A DNA stretch of 24,749 nt from Deltaproteobacteria bacterium. GTDB taxonomy: Bacteria > Myxococcota_A > Polyangia > Polyangiales > Houyiibacteriaceae. Below, one piece after another: positions 1 to 8,140 of the stretch. The first letter of the stretch is position 1. Every line of letters starts with the position of its first letter. A program made the position numbers and the translations under genes. The stretch spans positions 1-24,749 of the forward strand of contig JAFDFW010000037.1 in assembly GCA_019309605.1 (NCBI GenBank), given 5' to 3'. The notes beneath the pieces are model-generated. The model did no database searches. It saw nothing but the letters and a program-made list of their open reading frames with translations, and was not told where the DNA came from.

Positions 1-1713
1 GCAGGCGAGCAGTGCCAAAAGCCACGTTCCAGCCGTCAAGGTCATGCGCCGCGCGAGCTCCTTGATCCTCGGAAGGTCGGTTGCCGAAAGCGGAATCGGA
101 GACGCGCCACGAGCCAGTTCACCGAGGAGCCGCTGCAAATCGGCATCCATCGGTTGCTCCGGCGGGTCGAGCGCGCGCTCGGGATACACGTCCAGCACCA
201 CCCAGCCGAAACCGTCGATGTAGACCTCCGGCCACGCGTGCGACGCCGCACCAGAAAGGAGAAGCGAGGAGCCACCCTGACGCGCCGACTCGCTGACTGC
301 GTAACCGGTGGCAACCCGCGCGGGAACTCCGAGACTTCGCATCAGATAGGTCGCCGCGTGGGAGAAGTGTACGCAGTAGCCGGTGCGATCACCAAACAGG
401 AAGCTCGCAGTGGGGTCCTCTGCGCCGCTGTGCTCGTTCTTGAGACTGTAGATGCCCTCTCGCCCGAGCCAGCCTGTGATTGCGAAGGCTTTCGCGATCG
501 GATTGCTCGCGAGTCTGTCCGGCAGCCCCGCTGCGATCTCAGCCCCAAGCGCAGCATACCGCGGATCCGGCGGAGCCTCTGTGTAGTGAGCCCACTGTTC
601 TTTGGACCAGCCAGGCGAGCCGAGGCTACCGTCGAGCATCGAGGTGTAGTCCGCGGTCAGCACGCCGGACGTCGCGCGGTACACGCGCCGGAAACGATTC
701 GGCGACGGGTTCTCTAAGGGCTCGACCTCGATCGGCGCCTCGAGCGCGAAGGGCTGCGTGTGGTCGGCCATCAGCGCGATGGTGGTTTCGAGCGGCCCTC
801 GATTGTCGTTGGCCGGGGGCGCGTTTTCAATCTCGATGAGGCGTGTCGGGAAGTAGGGGATCAGATCGTTGTCGATGTCCTGACGCCCCGAAACCACCAG
901 CTTTCGGCCGTTGTACTGACTGAACGCGCCCTGCCGAAAGTAGTAGACGCCGCTTGGGGGTGAGTAGTCGTCATGGAAGAGCACCACCGCGACCGGAACG
1001 CGCGCCCCTCCGCTGTTGTACTTGTTCCGAAACTCGAGCTCGCTGGCGGACGGCCCGCCGCGCTCCTGTTTCTCGCTTCCGCCGTCCTTGGCGTCGGCCT
1101 GATCGGGACGAAGACCGAGGCCTCCCCCTCCATCTGGAGGCGGCGGCATGCCGATCATCGGCGTCACCACGACAATCATTGCGAGCAGCAACGCGACGAC
1201 GCCGAGGTTGAGGACAGCTCGACCGAACCGTCGTTCCCGCAGCAACAGCACCAACCCAAACACCGTCGCCGTCCCGCCCATGAAGAGGAAAAGCCAGGTC
1301 GGGTCCCAGCCCAGCGCGATGATCCAGTCGGCCAAGTAAAACGGCCGATTGATGGCGCCGTGGCGATGCGGAATGAAGAGCTGCGCGAAGGCGACGGCGA
1401 CGAGAAGAAGCTCGAAGACCGCGAAGATCGCCCGCCGCGTGGACCCAGCTCGCATCGCCGCGCTGCCGATCGCGGTCACCAGCAGCGCCGTGAGCGTACC
1501 GGCGAACCTCAGCGCGCCTACCGGGCCCAACGCGGCCGCCAACATGGAACCATGGGTCAGTGACGAGCGAAGCAACGCGACCATCGCGATCAGAAGGATC
1601 GCCCCGACCACGACCGCGGAGGTGCGCAGGCGCATCCGTCCGAGCTTTGCTCCGATGAGACAACCGCTGAGCCCTCCGAGGAACGCGGCGAGAACGGAGC
1701 CAGCGGGAGCCAT
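1..1713 (-). CDS. Transglutaminase-like membrane protein, TgpA type (partial, runs off left edge)
   Basis: An uninterrupted minus-strand frame of 571 codons runs from an ATG at 1713 to the window edge. The N-terminal ~210 residues hold about six hydrophobic segments, as in DUF3488/TgpA proteins. A periplasmic transglutaminase-core domain follows with the expected triad: Cys447 in GYCVHFSHA, His492 in SHAWPEVY and Asp508 in VVLDVYPE. The frame ends entering another hydrophobic stretch (TWLLALLA), so the usual second membrane anchor is starting where the window stops. Family knowledge: such proteins sit beside DUF58 and MoxR genes and are thought to act on envelope proteins; substrates are mostly unknown. 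The frame is open back to a TGA near 1828, so GTG starts upstream of 1713 are possible. It overlaps the annotated DUF58 3' end by over 120 bases. Confidence 0.85.
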   Translation of the reverse strand, partial: MAPAGSVLAAFLGGLSGCLIGAKLGRMRLRTSAVVVGAILLIAMVALLRSSLTHGSMLAAALGPVGALRFAGTLTALLVTAIGSAAMRAGSTRRAIFAVFELLLVAVAFAQLFIPHRHGAINRPFYLADWIIALGWDPTWLFLFMGGTATVFGLVLLLRERRFGRAVLNLGVVALLLAMIVVVTPMIGMPPPPDGGGGLGLRPDQADAKDGGSEKQERGGPSASELEFRNKYNSGGARVPVAVVLFHDDYSPPSGVYYFRQGAFSQYNGRKLVVSGRQDIDNDLIPYFPTRLIEIENAPPANDNRGPLETTIALMADHTQPFALEAPIEVEPLENPSPNRFRRVYRATSGVLTADYTSMLDGSLGSPGWSKEQWAHYTEAPPDPRYAALGAEIAAGLPDRLASNPIAKAFAITGWLGREGIYSLKNEHSGAEDPTASFLFGDRTGYCVHFSHAATYLMRSLGVPARVATGYAVSESARQGGSSLLLSGAASHAWPEVYIDGFGWVVLDVYPERALDPPEQPMDADLQRLLGELARGASPIPLSATDLPRIKELARRMTLTAGTWLLALLAC

Positions 1714-3026
1714 GGTCGCGACGAGCACACTCCAACCGAGGCCATGGATCGTGGCTCTTCCCACCTCGGCGAGGGTACCCGCGACCCCGACAGACGCGGG
1801 CTGTGCGGATGCGCGACGCGCTCGAGATCACCGCGCTCGACACCGGATGCGGCAACCGGCGTGAGGAACCAGCGCCGCCACTGCGACTGAGCATCCGGGT
1901 CGTGAACGGCGTCGACCGCAATGACGACGCGCACGCGGCCATGGCGCCGGGCAGCGACTGCACGCATCTGCTCGAGCCAGCCTCCCATGGTCGGAGGCGC
2001 GAACACCACGAGTGCAGCGGGCCCCCTCGGATCCACCTCTGCTAGGAAGCGCTTCAGTCCGGTCCCGCTTTGGCCCGCGCAACGCGAGGACGTCATCACT
2101 TTGTGGAGCGCCTCTGAACGATCCGAGGTCGCCTCGGGGGAACCATCCGCCGCGAACTGCCAGTCCATGCCGAGCGCCTCTTCCTCGATGGCGGCCCGCG
2201 CCGCCGCGGCCGCCGCTTCATCGTGTGCGCCAGCAACGAGATAGGCGACCGTCCGGCGGGCTCGACTCAATGCGCGTTCCGGCACGCGCACCATCAGCTT
2301 GCGCGTGCGGCCGAAGACTTTCCAATGAATGAAGCGTGCGGAGTCGCCCGGCACATATCGCCTGAGTTCGACGCGGTCGCCGTCCTCGAGCCCCATCGGA
2401 TGCGGGTACTCCTCCCCACCGGTTAGCGAGGTAAGAACAGGTAGGCGCCTAATCCCGCCAAGGTGAGGAAGCACCTCGATCGGGCCAGGTTGGCAATGCT
2501 GAAAGGCGATTCGCGACAGCCCGAACGCGTCTTGCACGACAACTCGACGGGTAACCGACAGGAAAATGCCCCGCTGGCGAAGGGTCACCCGCTCCCGAAG
2601 CCGCCCGCGCTCGGAAACGGGATCGTCCACATCAGCGTCGGGCGACGCCCAGGTCCATTGCACCTGCACCAACGGAAGCCACCACAGGGATGGAAGCGAG
2701 AAGCCGGTCGGCAAAGACGCGCCCGTCTCAAACGTCGAAGTCGACCAACGAAACGACGCCCGCCTGAGCTGCAACCAAAGACCGAGTGCACTCGAAGCGA
2801 CGACTACAGTCGAGATCGCGAGCAGGCCCACGCCCCCATAACCGAGCACCAACAAGACCAGATCGAGCTTCTTGAACCCGAAGCTGAGCAGCGCCACGGA
2901 CGCCACCAACGCCAGCGCCATCCCAACCGTGGTCAGCGGCCAGAAATCGGCAGCACGGCGCAAGACCCGCCGCACGCGCACCAGCGCTCCCTCGATGAAT
3001 TCAGGAAGTGCTGTTGGGGACCTCAT
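1590..3026 (-). CDS. DUF58 domain protein
   Basis: This is a 478-residue product with two N-terminal membrane helices (about residues 28-48 and 53-80), then a beta-rich part, then the DUF58 signature GDRVELRRYVPGDSARFIHW followed by KVFGRTRKLMVRVPE. This matches the family pattern of a charged loop, an IHWK-type motif and a basic segment before a vWA-like fold. DUF58 proteins are usually encoded with a MoxR ATPase and a TgpA-like transglutaminase; here the transglutaminase follows but no MoxR precedes. The last ~50 residues (Ser/Pro/Arg-rich, from about 1740 down) look like translation of the next gene's alternative frame, so the true end may be earlier or the junction may carry a frameshift. 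The start ATG at 3026 has no clear Shine-Dalgarno site. Confidence 0.85.
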   Translation of the reverse strand: MRSPTALPEFIEGALVRVRRVLRRAADFWPLTTVGMALALVASVALLSFGFKKLDLVLLVLGYGGVGLLAISTVVVASSALGLWLQLRRASFRWSTSTFETGASLPTGFSLPSLWWLPLVQVQWTWASPDADVDDPVSERGRLRERVTLRQRGIFLSVTRRVVVQDAFGLSRIAFQHCQPGPIEVLPHLGGIRRLPVLTSLTGGEEYPHPMGLEDGDRVELRRYVPGDSARFIHWKVFGRTRKLMVRVPERALSRARRTVAYLVAGAHDEAAAAAARAAIEEEALGMDWQFAADGSPEATSDRSEALHKVMTSSRCAGQSGTGLKRFLAEVDPRGPAALVVFAPPTMGGWLEQMRAVAARRHGRVRVVIAVDAVHDPDAQSQWRRWFLTPVAASGVERGDLERVAHPHSPRLSGSRVPSPRWEEPRSMASVGVCSSRPWLPLAPFSPRSSEGSAVVSSEQSSDGCACAPPRSWSGRSF

Positions 3027-3073
3027 GCTCGCGATCGTGCCACGGGACCGCAGTTTAGCCCGCCAAGCGTGTC

Positions 3074-3101
3074 TTGACAGGCGTAGAGCCAGGGCTACCC
3101 T
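3074..3101 (+). promoter_or_regulatory. Candidate sigma-70 promoter for the ABC operon
   Basis: TTGACA at 3074-3079 is a perfect -35 hexamer, followed after 16 bases by TACCCT at 3096-3101, a poor -10 (three of six matches). A start site near 3108 would give a leader of about 38 bases before the ATG at 3146. The element lies in the divergent gap between the DUF58 gene and the ABC operon. This is a pattern match only. Confidence 0.4.
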
Positions 3102-3145
3102 CCGCCAGCCCTGCGAAAAGCCATGGATCGCATGCGAGGGAGAGC

Positions 3146-4111
3146 ATGACCGATGTAATGATCGACGCGCGGGATCTGACCAAGCACTACGGTCCGGTCA
3201 CCGCCCTCAAGAACGCAAGCTTTCAAGTCAACCGCGGAGAGGTCGTCGGTTTCCTCGGCCCAAATGGCGCCGGCAAAACCACCGCGATGAAGATCCTCAC
3301 GTGCTTCATCGCCCCCTCCGGGGGGACGGCGTCCGTCGGCGGCGCCGACATCTTCGACGACACGATCGCGGTGCGCGAAGCGATCGGCTATCTGCCCGAA
3401 AGCACACCGCTCTACACCGAGATGCTCGTGCTCGAGTATCTCGAATTCGCAGGAAAGATGAGGGGGCTCAGCGGCTCCGGACTCCAAGCGAGGCTTCGAA
3501 GGGTCGTCGAGGAGACCAGTCTGGGCGACGTCATCGGCAAGAGCATCGGCGAGCTGTCGAAGGGCTTCCGCCAGCGCGTCGGCTTGGCACAGGCCCTGAT
3601 TCACGAACCCCCGGTGCTGATTCTCGACGAACCGATGAGCGGCCTCGATCCGAACCAGGCCTCTGAAATTCGGGAGCTGATTCGCGAAATCGGCCGCGAA
3701 CGCACCGTGCTCTTGTCCACCCACAACCTGGCGGAGGTGCGCGTCACCTGCGGGCGCGTCCTGATCATCTCCCAGGGTGAGATCGTGGCGGACGATACGC
3801 CGGACGAGCTGGCAGCGCGGGCCGGCAAGCCCCGTTTTGTGGCGACGCTCCGGCAAAACGACCACAGCGCATCCGACATCCGCGAGGCGTTTTCGGCCAT
3901 CGGCGACGCCCAAAGCGTGAATGAGCAGGCAGGCGCCGCAGCCGGCGAGTTGGTCGTCGAAGTCGTGCCGAAGGGCAACCAGGATCTTCGAGCGGACATC
4001 TTCCAGGCGGCGGTGTCCGCCAACCTCGTGCTCCTCGGCCTCGAGCAGCGCGGCGAAGACCTCGAAGACATCTTTCGAGAGCTCACGACGGGCGCGGGGG
4101 CGTCATCATGA
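3146..4111 (+). CDS. ABC transporter ATP-binding protein, GldA-like
   Basis: This 321-residue ATPase has Walker A GPNGAGKTT at residues 38-46, signature LSKGFRQRV at 137-145, Walker B VLILDEP at 157-163 and the switch His193 in STHNL. The ~100-residue C-terminal extension is typical of ABC-2 exporter ATPases such as GldA/CcmA. The ATG at 3146 is preceded by GAGGGAGAGC, a good ribosome site; an in-frame TTG at 3074 lies inside the candidate -35 box and is rejected. The stop overlaps the next start (ATGA at 4108-4111), so translation of ATPase and permease is probably coupled. With the three genes that follow it forms an operon predicted to build an inner-membrane ABC complex. In Bacteroidota the Gld homologues support gliding; in other phyla the substrate is unknown. 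Confidence 0.93.
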   Translation: MTDVMIDARDLTKHYGPVTALKNASFQVNRGEVVGFLGPNGAGKTTAMKILTCFIAPSGGTASVGGADIFDDTIAVREAIGYLPESTPLYTEMLVLEYLEFAGKMRGLSGSGLQARLRRVVEETSLGDVIGKSIGELSKGFRQRVGLAQALIHEPPVLILDEPMSGLDPNQASEIRELIREIGRERTVLLSTHNLAEVRVTCGRVLIISQGEIVADDTPDELAARAGKPRFVATLRQNDHSASDIREAFSAIGDAQSVNEQAGAAAGELVVEVVPKGNQDLRADIFQAAVSANLVLLGLEQRGEDLEDIFRELTTGAGASS

Positions 4112-4818
4112 ATCACATCCTCACCATCGGCGGCCGCCAGTTTCGCAGCTACTTCAACGGCCCAGTGGCTTACATCGTCATCTGCATCGTCATGCTGACC
4201 TTGGGCTTCTTCTTCTGGAACACGTTCTTCCTGTTCGGGCGCGCCAGCGCGCGTGAGATGTTTCGCTGGTTGGGCCTGATCCTCGTGTTCGCGCTGCCGG
4301 CGCTGACGATGGGCCTTCTTGCCGAGGAGAAGCGCACCGGCACCATCGAGCTTCTCATCACCATGCCGGTAACCGAAGCGCAGGTGATCCTGGGCAAGTT
4401 CGTCGGGGTCCTCGGGCTCTACGCGGTCCTCCTGGTCCTGACCCTGGCGTACCCGATCAGCGTGTCTACCCTCGGGAACCTCGACTGGGGCCCGGTGTGG
4501 AGCGGCTATCTCGGCTTGTTCTTACAAGGATCGGCCGTTCTTGCCATCGGCTTGATGGCATCGAGTTGGACGAGCAATCAGTTGATCGCTCTGTTCGTCG
4601 CTATGACGCTGAGCGTATTCTTCTGGGTGCTGGACAAGTTCTTGGCGCTGCTTCCGACGAGCGCGGCCTCGGCGCTGGAGTGGCTGTCGTTCGACTACCA
4701 CTTCCAAAGCATGGCGCGCGGCGTCGTCGACCTGCGCGACGTTCTCTTCTTCCTCTCGGTGACCGCATTCGCGCTGGCTCTCGCGTTTCGGGCATTGGAA
4801 TCGCGGCGGTGGAGCTGA
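4108..4818 (+). CDS. ABC-2 type transporter permease, GldF-like
   Basis: This 236-residue integral membrane protein has about six hydrophobic segments. It carries the family's EEKRTGTIELLITMPV stretch between the second and third helices, the hallmark cytoplasmic motif of ABC-2 permeases, where it couples to the ATPase. The start overlaps the ATPase stop by four bases, and only three bases separate its stop from the next gene. It should form the membrane channel for the ATPase encoded just upstream. The length is normal for GldF-like permeases. The transported substrate cannot be read from the sequence. Confidence 0.92.
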   Translation: MNHILTIGGRQFRSYFNGPVAYIVICIVMLTLGFFFWNTFFLFGRASAREMFRWLGLILVFALPALTMGLLAEEKRTGTIELLITMPVTEAQVILGKFVGVLGLYAVLLVLTLAYPISVSTLGNLDWGPVWSGYLGLFLQGSAVLAIGLMASSWTSNQLIALFVAMTLSVFFWVLDKFLALLPTSAASALEWLSFDYHFQSMARGVVDLRDVLFFLSVTAFALALAFRALESRRWS

Positions 4819-4821
4819 TCG

Positions 4822-6531
4822 ATGTCATCTCAACTTCAAAAACGCGCCGCTAGCGAGTCCCTCCTCTTCCTCACGTTCGCGGGTGGCATCCTCATCCTCC
4901 TCAACGTGCTCGTGGCGTACTTCCCTTCGCCTCGCGTCGACCTAACCCAGAACGAACTGTTCTCCTTGGCTGAGGGGTCCGAGCGACTCGCTGCGAGCCT
5001 CGACGACCGTCTCGAGGTGACGGCGTACTTCACCGAGAACCTGCCGCCTCCTTTCAACGCCACCGAACGCCACGTGCGCGACTTGCTCTCTGAGTACGCT
5101 GCCGCGTCGAACGGCCAGATCATCGTTCGCTTCGTCAATCCCGACGACGACGCGAAGCAGCAGGCGGCGCGCGCCGATGGCGTGCAACCGGTTGCGCACC
5201 AGAAGATCGAAGAAGACCAGGTCGCGGTCGTCGAAGGCTACCGGGGCATGGTCCTCCACTACCTCGACGAGACGCGAACGATCCCTGTCATTCAGGATAC
5301 GACGGGGCTCGAGTACATCATCACGTCCTCGATCAAAGAGCTGGTCGGCGAGCGCAAGCCTATCGGAATCGTCAGCGGGCACGGAGGCCCCTCGCTAGAG
5401 CAGGGGCTCGCGAGCCTCAGCTCGGTCCTAAAGCTCTATGACATCCGGGAGGTCGACGCATCGCAGGAGATCGATACTGGGCTAGCCGCCTTGTTGGTCA
5501 TCGGCCCGCAGGAGCCCTTCAGGACCGACGAGCTACGACGCATCGATCAATACGTCATGCGCGGCGGCTCACTCGGCGTCTTCGGTGGAGCGCTTGCGGT
5601 GGACCTCGCCGGCGAAACCGGGCCCTCTGGTCGACCGGTGGACTCGCGCATCGACGGGCTGCTCAGCGCCTGGGGCGTTCGATTGACGTCGAAGGTCGTG
5701 GCCGACGCGCAGTGCAGTCGCGCCCCGATGCGGGGGCCGATGGGCATGCAGGTGCTCGTGCCCTACCCGCCGATCCCCGTGCTCCAGCTCAGCGAGGAGC
5801 AACTGGAGCATCCCGTCATGTTCCGTCTCGCATCACCCATGCTTCCATTCGTGGCACCGCTCGAGGTCGGCGACGCTCCGGATGGCGCAAAGATCACCGT
5901 CCTCGCGAGCTCATCGCAAGACTCGTGGACGATGTCAGGGCCCACGATCTCCCTCGAGCCACGCAACCCTCGGGACTGGAAAATGACGTCGGATGCCGGC
6001 CCGTTCACCCTGATGGTTGCCATCGAAGGCAAACTGCCCTCGGCCTACGTGGCACCGATCAACGAAGACGGCGCGAACGCGATCCAGGCTCCGCCGAGCG
6101 CCGAGCGCGACGTTCGTGTGCTCGTCTCGGGCACGAGCACATTCCTCGAGGACAGCTTCATGCCGCCACGGCCCCAACAGGGTGACGTTCAAATGAACGC
6201 GGCTCTGGCCCTCGCGCTCAACGCGATCGACTGGTTGGCCGCGGATTCAGACTTGATCGCGATTCGCGCCAAAACGATCGAAGAGCCGGCCCTCGACATC
6301 CCGGATTCCGTACTCGCCGCGGAAGACACCGCGCTTGCCGCCGCCGAAGAAGGCGACGAAGCGGGCGTCGAATCGGCGCTGGCTGAACGCAGGGCGGCGA
6401 TCGAGTCTTGGGACGCCAAGAAGCGAGCGTACCGCTGGGTCAACACGCTTGGAATTCCGTTCCTCGTCGCCCTGTTCGGTATCTTCCGGTGGCGGCAGCG
6501 CTCGAACAAGAAGAAGACTCTCACACTCTAG
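4822..6531 (+). CDS. GldG-like ABC transporter auxiliary protein
   Basis: The product has 569 residues: an N-terminal membrane helix (about residues 14-34), a long extracytoplasmic region and a C-terminal helix near 541-556 ending in a basic tail (RSNKKK). The soluble part matches the ABC_transp_aux/GldG family style, with TAYFTENLPPPFN early on, a VAHQKIEEDQ segment and IGIVSGHGGPSLEQG near residue 180. Proteins of this family accompany GldA/GldF-type ABC systems and probably form the periplasmic part of the complex. It is separated from the permease by three bases and followed ten bases later by the DUF4340 gene, so it sits inside one operon. An Ala/Glu-rich stretch near residues 490-525 may be a helical linker before the second helix. 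Confidence 0.88.
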   Translation: MSSQLQKRAASESLLFLTFAGGILILLNVLVAYFPSPRVDLTQNELFSLAEGSERLAASLDDRLEVTAYFTENLPPPFNATERHVRDLLSEYAAASNGQIIVRFVNPDDDAKQQAARADGVQPVAHQKIEEDQVAVVEGYRGMVLHYLDETRTIPVIQDTTGLEYIITSSIKELVGERKPIGIVSGHGGPSLEQGLASLSSVLKLYDIREVDASQEIDTGLAALLVIGPQEPFRTDELRRIDQYVMRGGSLGVFGGALAVDLAGETGPSGRPVDSRIDGLLSAWGVRLTSKVVADAQCSRAPMRGPMGMQVLVPYPPIPVLQLSEEQLEHPVMFRLASPMLPFVAPLEVGDAPDGAKITVLASSSQDSWTMSGPTISLEPRNPRDWKMTSDAGPFTLMVAIEGKLPSAYVAPINEDGANAIQAPPSAERDVRVLVSGTSTFLEDSFMPPRPQQGDVQMNAALALALNAIDWLAADSDLIAIRAKTIEEPALDIPDSVLAAEDTALAAAEEGDEAGVESALAERRAAIESWDAKKRAYRWVNTLGIPFLVALFGIFRWRQRSNKKKTLTL

Positions 6532-6549
6532 GCAGGGGGAATGCTCGCA

Positions 6550-7626
6550 ATGGAATGGCGAAAAAACCGTATTGCGATCGGAGCGGTGGCGTTTTTCGTG
6601 CTGCTCACCCTGACGCTCTGGGCGGTCAACAGCAGGAATCGGCAACCCAGCAGCTCGGGAGAGCTCCCGTCAATCGAGATCGACCAGACGGCGATCACGG
6701 CGCTCGAAATCACCCGTCCTGAAAACGAATCAGTCGTGTTGTCCAAGGTCGATGGAGTCTGGCGCCTGATCGAACCGCTGGACGCGGCCGCGGACCAGAA
6801 CAACGCCGAGGCTGCGCTCAACCGGCTGGCTGATCTCAGGCTCACGCGCATCGTGGCCACCAAACCGGAGAATTACGCGCGACTGCAGGTCGACGACACG
6901 AACGCCGTGCAGGTCATCGTGAAGGCCGGTGAGGACACGCTCGCTCGGCTCATGGTCGGCAAGTACGGCAACGGCATGACGATGGTGCGGCTCGACGACC
7001 ACACCGAAGTCTTCGGCGCGAGCGGCTCGCTCCGCTACGCGTTCGACAGGGAGCTCAAGGCCTGGCGTGACCGAAAGGTCGTCGCCGTGGAGGCGGCCAA
7101 CGTACAGACGATCCGCTTCGAAAGCGCCAATGGAACCTTCCACTTCCAACGTGAAGGCGAAGGCTGGACGGCCCTCGAAGGCCAAGAAGCCTTGGGCGAC
7201 TTCGATGCGAAGCAGGTGACTGGAAGCCTATCGACGGCAGCGCGGCTGACCGCGTCCGACTTCGCTCCGGAAGAAACCTCAGAGGCAAGAGCAGGACTGA
7301 CGGAGCCCCAGGCGACCGTGACGATGACCTTGGTGAACGGTCCAAACGCCGTCATCCTCGAACTCGGCACACCTACCGATCAAGCCGGCGAAGTGTATCT
7401 GCGGCGCAAGGGCGAGCCGACAATCTATGTGATCTCGCAGTACCTAGCCGACCGGTTGCGGCCCGACGCGAAGGCGTTCGAGACACCGGCAGCGCCCCCT
7501 GCTCCGCCACCGGCAATGCCAACCGCAGCGCCCGGAGGTCAACAACAACCTCAGCTTCCTCCCGAAGTCATGAGACAGTTGCAAGAACAGATTCGGGCCC
7601 AACAGGCGCAACAACAGCAGCAGTAG
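6550..7626 (+). CDS. DUF4340 domain membrane-anchored protein
   Basis: The product has about 358 residues. An N-terminal anchor (KNRIAIGAVAFFVLLTLTLWAV) is followed by a DUF4340 region with repeated motifs of the type ITALEITRPENESVVLSKVDGVWRL and LMVGKYGNG. The last ~45 residues are a Pro/Ala then Gln-rich low-complexity tail ending in QQAQQQQQ. An in-frame ATG at 6541 touches the strong AGGGGGA ribosome site at about 6534-6540, leaving no spacing, so the ATG at 6550 (nine bases away) is preferred. DUF4340 proteins are regularly encoded directly after GldG-like genes; this is the fourth and last gene of the ABC operon. The fold is extracytoplasmic and its biochemical role is not known. Confidence 0.87.
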   Translation: MEWRKNRIAIGAVAFFVLLTLTLWAVNSRNRQPSSSGELPSIEIDQTAITALEITRPENESVVLSKVDGVWRLIEPLDAAADQNNAEAALNRLADLRLTRIVATKPENYARLQVDDTNAVQVIVKAGEDTLARLMVGKYGNGMTMVRLDDHTEVFGASGSLRYAFDRELKAWRDRKVVAVEAANVQTIRFESANGTFHFQREGEGWTALEGQEALGDFDAKQVTGSLSTAARLTASDFAPEETSEARAGLTEPQATVTMTLVNGPNAVILELGTPTDQAGEVYLRRKGEPTIYVISQYLADRLRPDAKAFETPAAPPAPPPAMPTAAPGGQQQPQLPPEVMRQLQEQIRAQQAQQQQQ

Positions 7627-7630
7627 TCTT

Positions 7631-8026
7631 CTAGCTGCCGGCGCCGAGCCGCCAGCCAGCGACCACGACCGCGCCCCAGCCGACCAGCAAGAGCAAGCCT
7701 CCCAAGGGAGTGATCGCGCCGAGCTTGGTTTGCCCCGTGATCGTCATGAGGTAGAGGCTGCCACTGAAAAGCGCGACCCCCGCTACGAACGACCAACCGG
7801 CGACCGTGGCCGAAGCGCCAGCGCCTCGATGAATCAGCCACGCAGCGAGTCCGAGCGCCAGCGCATGAGTGAGATGGTAGTGCGCGGCGGTATTCCACCA
7901 CTCGAGACGCTTCACGCCATCTGGTAGTGACTCCAAGCGAGATCGTAACCCGTGCGCACCAAACGCACCCAAAGCCACGGCGCTAAAGCCGAGCAAGCCC
8001 GATAGAACGACGAAGATTCGGCTCAT
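7631..8026 (-). CDS. DUF423 family small membrane protein
   Basis: This 131-residue protein has four hydrophobic segments and the DUF423 signature LGAFGAHGL near residue 20, followed by WNTAAHYHLTHALAL and the C-terminal GLLLLVGWGAVVVAGW. The length and topology match the family (E. coli YgdD type), whose function is unknown. It converges with the DUF4340 gene with only four bases between the stops, so no separate terminator fits between them. Its start at 8026 faces sucA across a ~114-base divergent gap containing the 13-base palindrome GCCCATGATGGGC at 8031-8043. Confidence 0.9.
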   Translation of the reverse strand: MSRIFVVLSGLLGFSAVALGAFGAHGLRSRLESLPDGVKRLEWWNTAAHYHLTHALALGLAAWLIHRGAGASATVAGWSFVAGVALFSGSLYLMTITGQTKLGAITPLGGLLLLVGWGAVVVAGWRLGAGS

Positions 8027-8030
8027 CGCC

Positions 8031-8043
8031 GCCCATGATGGGC
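8031..8043. promoter_or_regulatory. Short palindrome in the DUF423/sucA divergent gap
   Basis: GCCCATGATGGGC is a perfect 5-bp inverted repeat with a 3-base centre, placed five bases upstream of the DUF423 start and ~98 bases before sucA. It could be a small operator, but a 5-bp arm can arise by chance in GC-rich DNA. Confidence 0.2.
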
Positions 8044-8140
8044 CAACTTCTGTACCGCGACCAGTGCGCTTGGTAGCACCTCGGAACCGAACGAGTTAGG
8101 CTAGGTCGACGACCGGGGTTATTGGAGCCACGACTCGGAG

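Noticed and set aside
971..1963. Minus-strand frame of 330 codons
   Set aside because: Arg/Ser-rich shadow of the transglutaminase and DUF58 genes; no domain, and the true protein reads in the neighbouring frame with an intact catalytic triad.
3074..3145. Upstream TTG extension of the ABC ATPase
   Set aside because: The 24 extra residues lie over the candidate promoter and lack family character; ATG 3146 has a good ribosome site.
7627..7630. Terminator between the DUF4340 and DUF423 genes
   Set aside because: Only four bases separate the convergent stops, and no hairpin with a T-tract was seen around them.
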